From JAAUSY01 sp964526735 (GTDB lineage: Bacteria > Chloroflexota > Chloroflexia > Chloroflexales > Chloroflexaceae), in the NCBI GenBank assembly GCA_964526735.1, contig CAZGLO010000015.1, positions 1-59,301 of the forward strand: a stretch of DNA of 59,301 nt, read 5' to 3'. A program made the translations under genes and the position numbers. The notes under the pieces are model-generated. The model saw nothing but the letters and a program-made list of their open reading frames with translations. It did no database searches and was not told the DNA's origin. The first letter of the stretch is position 1; each line of letters opens with the position of its first letter. Of this stretch, positions 55,211 to 59,301 are shown in pieces.

Positions 55211-55239
55211 GTTGCCTTGCCTGTATCTCTGTGCTATCA
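55211..55239 (+). promoter_or_regulatory. Promoter of the DedA-rdgB-ilvE genes
   Basis: TTGCCT (55211-55216), 17-base spacer, TATCAT (55234-55239), preceded by TGC as an extended -10. The predicted start is near 55246, which excludes the upstream ATG at 55231 as a start codon. Confidence 0.55.
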
Positions 55240-55278
55240 TTCTTTGGCAATGGGGAAAGCCGCCGGTGGCCCTGCATT

Positions 55279-55944
55279 ATGCACAAGCGAGCGCCTACGA
55301 GTATGCAAGATATGCAACACGATTCCCAACCGCCGTCCTGCATCGATCCCATCGATCCCATCGATCCCATCGATCCCATCGATCCCATCGATCCCATCGA
55401 TCCGCCTCCACTTTCAGAAGAACGACCGTGGCATCTCATACTAATGATGATTGGCACGATCTTGGTGACCATCCTCTTGGCCTTGGTGCCGCGGGATGTG
55501 GTTGACCAGATCGGGGCGTATGGCTACATTGGGGTGTTTGTATTGACCCTACTGGCCAGCGCTACCATCTTGATGCCTTCTCCCGCTCTTGGTGCCGCGT
55601 TGTTGGCAGGCAAAACGCTTAATCCGTGGCTTGTTGGGGTGCTTGGAGGGGTGGCGGCTGGCCTTGGCGAGACCACAGGGTATATTGCGGGCTATGGCGG
55701 GAGTACGCTCGCACGCCAATCGCGGTTTTATCCCCGCATAGAGGGGTGGGTCAAGCGGTGGGGAAAGCTTACGGTCTTTCTCCTTGCCGCGCTGCCGCTC
55801 CCGCTGATAGACCTGGCAGGGATTGCCGCTGGCACCCTCCGAATGCGTTTCCGAGACTATCTGCTTGCGTGCCTGGCCGGAAAAACCCTCCGTTTTGTGG
55901 GGGTGGCGTGGCTAGGCTGGTTCTTAGGACAAACCTGGTTATGA
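55279..55944 (+). CDS. DedA/VTT-type membrane protein
   Basis: About 221 residues from the ATG at 55279 (weak GGTGG upstream); the ATG at 55303 is equally possible. After a repeat-coded (IDP)n tail come membrane helices with YIGVFVLTLLASATILMPSPALGAALLAG, LGETTGYIAGYGGSTLA, WVKRWGKLTVFLLAALPLPLIDLAGIAAGTLRM and FRDYLLACLAGKTLRF. The arrangement (re-entrant loop with a proline-rich centre, then an acidic/glycine motif) fits the VTT/SNARE-associated family, often flippase-like lipid transporters. Its stop overlaps rdgB as ATGA. Confidence 0.8.
   Translation: MHKRAPTSMQDMQHDSQPPSCIDPIDPIDPIDPIDPIDPIDPPPLSEERPWHLILMMIGTILVTILLALVPRDVVDQIGAYGYIGVFVLTLLASATILMPSPALGAALLAGKTLNPWLVGVLGGVAAGLGETTGYIAGYGGSTLARQSRFYPRIEGWVKRWGKLTVFLLAALPLPLIDLAGIAAGTLRMRFRDYLLACLAGKTLRFVGVAWLGWFLGQTWL
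55341..55404. repeat. 9-bp tandem repeat (ATCGATCCC), 7 copies
   Basis: Seven perfect copies encode (IDP)n in the cytoplasmic N-terminus of the DedA-like protein. In another frame the same unit would encode (HRS)n, but that frame has no gene. Confidence 0.95.
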
Positions 55945-56543
55945 TAGAAATCTTGCTGGCAACCCACAACCCCGGAAAACGACAAGAATATGCCGCGATG
56001 TTCGACGGCCTTGATGTCAAGCTCATTACCCTTGATGATGCGGGTATCACCACCGAAGTAGAAGAAACCGGCACGACCTTTGAAGAAAACGCCCGCCTCA
56101 AAGCAGAGGGCTATATGCAGATGAGTGGTCTCCCCACCCTCGCCGACGACAGCGGGCTTGAGATAGCCATCCTTGGGGGAGAGCCTGGCGTCTACTCTGC
56201 CCGCTACGGCGGCTTATCAGGCAGGCCGCAGCTTGACTATCTGCTCTCCAAACTTGAGGGTGTCCCGTTCCACGAGCGGCTCGCCCGCTTTGTCTGTGTG
56301 ATTGCGCTTGCCCGCCCCAATGCAGAAACAGAGTTTGTCGAAGGGACGTTGCACGGGGTTATTGAGACAGAGCCTCGTGGGAGTGGCGGGTTTGGCTACG
56401 ACCCAATTTTCTTCTCTGTAGACTACAATAAGACCTTGGCTGAGCTGTCGCTCGAAGAGAAAAACGCGATCAGCCACCGCTCTGCCGCCGCGCGCGCCGC
56501 CCGTCCTATTCTCGCACGTTGGCTTGCAGACGCACCTTGTTGA
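55941..56543 (+). CDS. rdgB: Non-canonical purine NTP pyrophosphatase (RdgB/HAM1)
   Basis: 200 residues from the ATG at 55941 that overlaps the previous stop. Motifs: LLATHNPGKRQEY (substrate loop), TFEENARLKAEGY, LADDSGLEI (metal/catalytic Asp), PGVYSARYGG and GSGGFGYDPIFF, ending with the SHRSAAARA helix. The enzyme hydrolyses ITP, dITP and XTP to keep them out of nucleic acid. Confidence 0.95.
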   Translation: MIEILLATHNPGKRQEYAAMFDGLDVKLITLDDAGITTEVEETGTTFEENARLKAEGYMQMSGLPTLADDSGLEIAILGGEPGVYSARYGGLSGRPQLDYLLSKLEGVPFHERLARFVCVIALARPNAETEFVEGTLHGVIETEPRGSGGFGYDPIFFSVDYNKTLAELSLEEKNAISHRSAAARAARPILARWLADAPC

Positions 56544-56576
56544 TATGTGTTATGTTGCTCAGGAGTTGAATGTTCT

Positions 56577-57497
56577 ATGTCTATCAAAAAATCGCCCTAC
56601 ATCTGGCTCAATGGCCAACTCGTGGAGTGGGACAGCGCAACCATCCACGTGATGTCGCACGTCGTCCATTACGGTTCAAGCTTCTTTGAAGGCATCCGAT
56701 GTTACGAGACCCCGCGCGGCACGGCTGTTTTCCGCCTAACCCCCCATATCAAGCGGCTATTTGAATCGACCAAGATCTATCGCACAGAAATCCCCTATTC
56801 AGAGGAAGAGCTTGTCGAAGCGGTGAAGGAGACCGTGCGGGCAAACAGCCTCCAATCGGGCTACATTCGGCCAGTCGTCTACCGCGGCTATGGGGCGATT
56901 GGCCTTGACCCCACGCCCTGCCCAGTTGAGGTGGCGATTGCGGCGATTGAATGGGGCAAATATCTTGGCGCAGAGGCGATGGAGCACGGCGTGGATGTGT
57001 GTGTTTCTTCGTGGAACCGCTTTGCGCCCAACACCATGCCCTCCATGTCGAAAGCAGGCGGAAATTACCTCAATTCGCAGCTGATCAAGCTTGAAGCGCT
57101 CCGCCACGGCTACAGCGAAGGGGTGGTGCTCGATCCAAACGGCTATGTCAGCGAGGGGAGTGGCGAAAATATCTTTATTGTGCGCAAGGGCACCGTCCTA
57201 ACCCCACCGCTCGCCAACTCTATCCTAGAGGGCATCACGCGCGATACGGTGATCCAGTTTCTCCGCGAGCGCAATATTGAAGTGCGGGAGGAGATGATCC
57301 CCCGTGAGTTGCTCTACGTGGCAGATGAGGCATTTTTCACTGGCACCGCCGCCGAAATCACCCCTATCCGGTCAGTGGACGGTATTCCGGTTGGCGATGG
57401 CAAGCGTGGCCCGATTACTTCCAACATCCAAGAGGCGTTTTTCAGCTTGGTGGAAGGGAAGCGGGACGATCCCTACCACTGGATGGAATACGTATAA
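56577..57497 (+). CDS. ilvE: Branched-chain amino acid aminotransferase
   Basis: 306 residues from the ATG at 56577 (AGGAG eleven bases upstream). PLP fold class IV: the catalytic Lys159 lies in SMSKAGGNYLNSQL, the same number as in the E. coli enzyme. Other motifs are HYGSSFFEGIRCY, RPVVYRGYGAIGL, GYVSEGSGENIFIV and LEGITRDTVI. It makes Ile, Leu and Val from their keto acids with glutamate. It starts 33 bases after rdgB and probably ends the operon. Confidence 0.95.
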   Translation: MSIKKSPYIWLNGQLVEWDSATIHVMSHVVHYGSSFFEGIRCYETPRGTAVFRLTPHIKRLFESTKIYRTEIPYSEEELVEAVKETVRANSLQSGYIRPVVYRGYGAIGLDPTPCPVEVAIAAIEWGKYLGAEAMEHGVDVCVSSWNRFAPNTMPSMSKAGGNYLNSQLIKLEALRHGYSEGVVLDPNGYVSEGSGENIFIVRKGTVLTPPLANSILEGITRDTVIQFLRERNIEVREEMIPRELLYVADEAFFTGTAAEITPIRSVDGIPVGDGKRGPITSNIQEAFFSLVEGKRDDPYHWMEYV

Positions 57498-57564
57498 GGG
57501 GGAGCGGATCTCTACCCTTTGTCTCTGTATCGAAGGAAAAGCTCCCCGTCCCCCCAAAACAACC

Positions 57565-57597
57565 GCGAGGCCAGAGTCCTTTTGAACTCTGACCTCG
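57565..57597. terminator. Hairpin terminator between ilvE and rpmB
   Basis: GCGAGGCCAGAGT pairs with ACTCTGACCTCGT around an 8-base loop, with one mismatch. On the minus strand it is followed by GTTGTTTTG, so it best serves rpmB, but it may act for both convergent genes. Confidence 0.6.
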
Positions 57598-57627
57598 TGA
57601 GACCCCATTGAGAGAGGGTGCGATGCG

Positions 57628-57813
57628 TTAGCGAACTTTGTAGAGGGTGCGGAGATGGCTTGTGCAGATCTTGACCTGCTGACGGTTGCCATGCTCATCG
57701 GTGATCGTCACTTTTTGGATATTTGGTCGCCAAATGCGGCGAGTGCGTCGCTTTGAGTGACTAACATTATTTCCAAACGAAGGTTTTTTTCCAGTCATCT
57801 GACAACGAGCCAC
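57628..57813 (-). CDS. rpmB: 50S ribosomal protein L28
   Basis: 61 residues, the usual length. The sequence CQMTGKKPSFGNNVSHS, KRRTRRIWRPNIQKVTI and ICTSHLRTLYKVR is diagnostic. The start is a GTG with AGG about eight bases upstream. It stands alone, without rpmG, with a hairpin terminator after the stop. The first cysteine is kept (CQ), while the second pair of the zinc-binding form is not. Confidence 0.95.
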   Translation of the reverse strand: MARCQMTGKKPSFGNNVSHSKRRTRRIWRPNIQKVTITDEHGNRQQVKICTSHLRTLYKVR

Positions 57814-58286
57814 TTTGGTTGCCTGCTACTTTCTAGGTATTCAAATGTACTCAAAAGTACGTTTTGTCCATTTCCGAAATTCCTGCTTCGACCTGCACGG
57901 CCTTCTCAAGCGAAGGGCTTACACGCAAACCACACTTCTGGACACGTTTCAAGAGCCAGAAAGAAGCTCTCTGATTGGGTTGAGTTGCTTGAGATGTTGC
58001 CAGGATACGTGTACTATGATATCCTGACAGATGATGGCTGCGGGGCGATACAACCTTATGTTTTGCCCCTAGAAGCCCGTCCCGCGAGGGTCGAGAATAG
58101 TCTACCATGTCTGTCTTGCTTTCGCAAACAGACCATGGTGTCAGGGCAATGGTATCACCCACAATACCGAAACATTCCCTGGGAGTCGGTGTTTGGGTGT
58201 GGGAGCGGGAGGCCTCTAAACCTATCAACAATATGGAATGGGCAAAACAATTGCCCTGGGTAAGTCGTAGGTAGTATGGATGAAGA
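57814..58286. other. 473-base intergenic region between rpmB and degV
   Basis: I see no credible protein gene here. An open frame on the plus strand (57757-58263) starts inside rpmB and has no family features. The left third should hold the rpmB promoter and includes a small palindrome (GTACTCAAAAGTAC, 57848-57861). The right two thirds hold the inverted repeats described as a candidate RNA. Confidence 0.7.
58001..58258 (+). ncRNA. Candidate structured non-coding RNA (novel; strand uncertain)
   Basis: At least seven helices can be drawn by eye. Hairpin 58001-58007/58020-58026 (CAGGATA/TATCCTG); 58042-58046/58065-58069 (GGGGC/GCCCC); 58081-58090 (CCC-GCGA-GGG, a GNRA tetraloop); 58104-58139, a long hairpin ACCATG TCTGT with inner TTGC-TTTC-GCAA. 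Then a closing stem 58142-58150/58250-58258 (CAGGGCAAT/ATTGCCCTG) encloses hairpin 58151-58155/58164-58168 (GGTAT/ATACC) and stem 58173-58178/58235-58240 (CATTCC/GGAATG). I could not match it to RNase P RNA, tmRNA, 6S, SRP RNA or a known riboswitch. Confidence 0.4.
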
Positions 58287-59171
58287 ATGAGTAGCATTAA
58301 GATTATCACCGACAGTACAGCCGACATTCCACCGCAACTCGCTGAAGAGCTTGGAATAGAAGTGATTCCGCTCTTCATTCATGTAGATGAACACGTTCAC
58401 CGCGCCGATATCGATATCACCAATGAAGATTTCTACCTCAAGCTGCTTGATGGCGACCACACATTCTCCGCTTCTTCCCCTTCTCCCATTGTATTTGAAC
58501 AACTTTACCGTCGTCTTGCCTTTGAATATGACTATATCTACTCTATTCATCTGAGTAGTCGCTTGGGAGGGGTGTTTCAATCGGCGTCGCAAGCGTGCGC
58601 CAACCTCCCCGCCTCTCTGACCCGCATTGAGCTGGTTGATAGCAAGTCGGCCTCGATGGGGCTGGGGACAGTCGTCACTGCCGCGGCGCGGGCGGTAAAG
58701 AATGGGGCCACGCCTTCGGAGGTACGCCGTCTCATCAACGCGATGTTGCAGCACACCCACGTCGTCTTTTTCGTTGATACGATGGAGTATCTTGAGATGA
58801 GTGGGCAACTCTCATTGGCTCCACAGGTGATCGGGTCGATGCAGCGCATCAAGCCGCTGATGATTTTGGATGATGGGGAGATCGTCCCCTACGAGCGCAC
58901 CCGTACCCGTGCGAAAGCCATCGAAGGGCTGTATACCTTTATTGAGGACTTCCCACAGGTACAAGAAGTCACCGTCCTCTACTCCACCACCCCCGAAGAC
59001 GTGGAGAAGCTGCTCGATAAGGTAGAGCCAGTCTTCCCCCGTGACCGCGTTCGGGTGGTGCAATTTAGCTGCAGCACAGCGCTTCACCTTGGCCCGGGCG
59101 CAATGGGCGTGGCGGTGTTTGAGGGGCTAGAAGAGTCGCAGGCAGAAGAGTTGGGCAAGCAGATATTGTAG
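58287..59171 (+). CDS. DegV family fatty-acid-binding protein
   Basis: 294 residues. The N-terminus KIITDSTADIPPQLAEELGIEVIPLFIHVD, the segment SASSPSPIVFEQLYRRLAFEYDYIYSIHLSSRLGGVFQSA and VDSKSASMGLGTVV are the classic DegV signatures; HLGPGAMGVAV closes the ligand pocket. DegV/FakB proteins hold a fatty acid and present it to the kinase FakA (DAK2 domain). No fakA-like gene is in the window. Confidence 0.93.
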   Translation: MSSIKIITDSTADIPPQLAEELGIEVIPLFIHVDEHVHRADIDITNEDFYLKLLDGDHTFSASSPSPIVFEQLYRRLAFEYDYIYSIHLSSRLGGVFQSASQACANLPASLTRIELVDSKSASMGLGTVVTAAARAVKNGATPSEVRRLINAMLQHTHVVFFVDTMEYLEMSGQLSLAPQVIGSMQRIKPLMILDDGEIVPYERTRTRAKAIEGLYTFIEDFPQVQEVTVLYSTTPEDVEKLLDKVEPVFPRDRVRVVQFSCSTALHLGPGAMGVAVFEGLEESQAEELGKQIL

Positions 59172-59251
59172 GGGGCGATGCGAAGATGCACAAAAGATGC
59201 ACATTGGATGATAATACAGATTTTCGATTATTGCAAGAAAGGAAGAAGAAG

Positions 59252-59296
59252 CGCGGTTTCCTCCACTGCCGTTCAAACGGCGTGGCTTCCACCGCG
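59252..59296. repeat. Long imperfect inverted repeat at the window end
   Basis: Outer arms CGCGGT (59252-59257) and ACCGCG (59291-59296); inner arms CCAC-T-GCCGT and ACGGC-GTGG around TCAA. No T-run is visible before the window ends, so it may be a terminator of degV or part of a longer repeat. Confidence 0.45.
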
Positions 59297-59301
59297 TAAG
59301 A

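Noticed and set aside
55626..55940. 105-codon upstream extension of rdgB
   Set aside because: It lies over the DedA-like gene in another frame; the ATG at 55941 gives the normal RdgB N-terminus with an ATGA overlap.
58142..58258. Cobalamin riboswitch, tmRNA, RNase P RNA or 6S RNA
   Set aside because: Characteristic sequence boxes of these RNAs are absent on both strands.
57757..58263. 168-codon open frame on the plus strand between rpmB and degV
   Set aside because: It begins inside rpmB on the other strand, has no ribosome site, shows no family features and runs through the inverted repeats of the candidate RNA.

Overview
The window is about 59.3 kb of a bacterial draft scaffold, very probably Chloroflexota (filamentous Anaerolineae, Caldilineae or Ardenticatenia-like). 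The evidence is the mix of genes (kaiBC, mosaic secreted proteases, STAND-WD40 proteins, CrcB/DUF190), a secreted protein ending in TLYLPIIAN (a C-terminal tail I associate with this phylum), and high GC with Gly/Ala-rich proteins. Two N runs (45572-45581 and 53451-53550) show that contigs were scaffolded. I found no tRNA, rRNA, CRISPR array, integrase or transposase.

Layout. 102-8597: a 2831-residue secreted subtilisin-like mosaic protease. 8732-16704: a minus-strand gene string of a 68-residue peptide, a TPR-like protein, a two-domain AAA+ ATPase, a hybrid histidine kinase and a MoxR ATPase. 17003-18148: a secreted CHAP-domain protein. 18188-22570: a circadian-type operon encoding a receiver-PAS-PAS protein whose C-terminus aligns with the KaiC-binding domain of KaiA, then KaiB, KaiC and an unknown protein. 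22730-25220: a CPBP membrane protease and a glycosyltransferase. 25423-32244: panE, plsY, a fused PurS-PurS-PurL-PurQ gene and purC. 32264-33581: crcB, DUF190 and a dual-specificity phosphatase on the minus strand. 33813-38441: purF-purD-purM-purN with ATGA overlaps, followed by a large GT-C-like membrane protein. 40708-46004 (minus): a LOV-PAS-STAS photoreceptor, a glycosidase-propeller lipoprotein, a prepilin peptidase and aroE. 46016-50270: mltG, a YdcF-like protein, DUF92, SRPBCC and a small membrane protein. 50375-53918: a STAND NTPase with WD40 repeats. 53947-59171: an epimerase, the set DedA-rdgB-ilvE, rpmB, a 470-base gap with nested inverted repeats, and degV.

How the genes work together. 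The two purine operons cover most of de novo IMP synthesis (purF, D, N, S/L/Q, M, C); purE/K, purB and purH are not here. The kai operon looks like a complete A-B-C oscillator module outside the Cyanobacteria, and a blue-light LOV protein lies 20 kb away. The crcB operon handles fluoride.

Most promoters I can see are extended -10 type (TGnTATAAT-like) with poor -35 boxes, often as back-to-back or overlapping divergent pairs. The region is also full of short tandem repeats of 9, 12 or 15 bp inside genes, always multiples of three, giving in-frame low-complexity linkers. The headline finding is the KaiA-like protein at 20930-22570; the second is the candidate structured RNA at 58001-58258.
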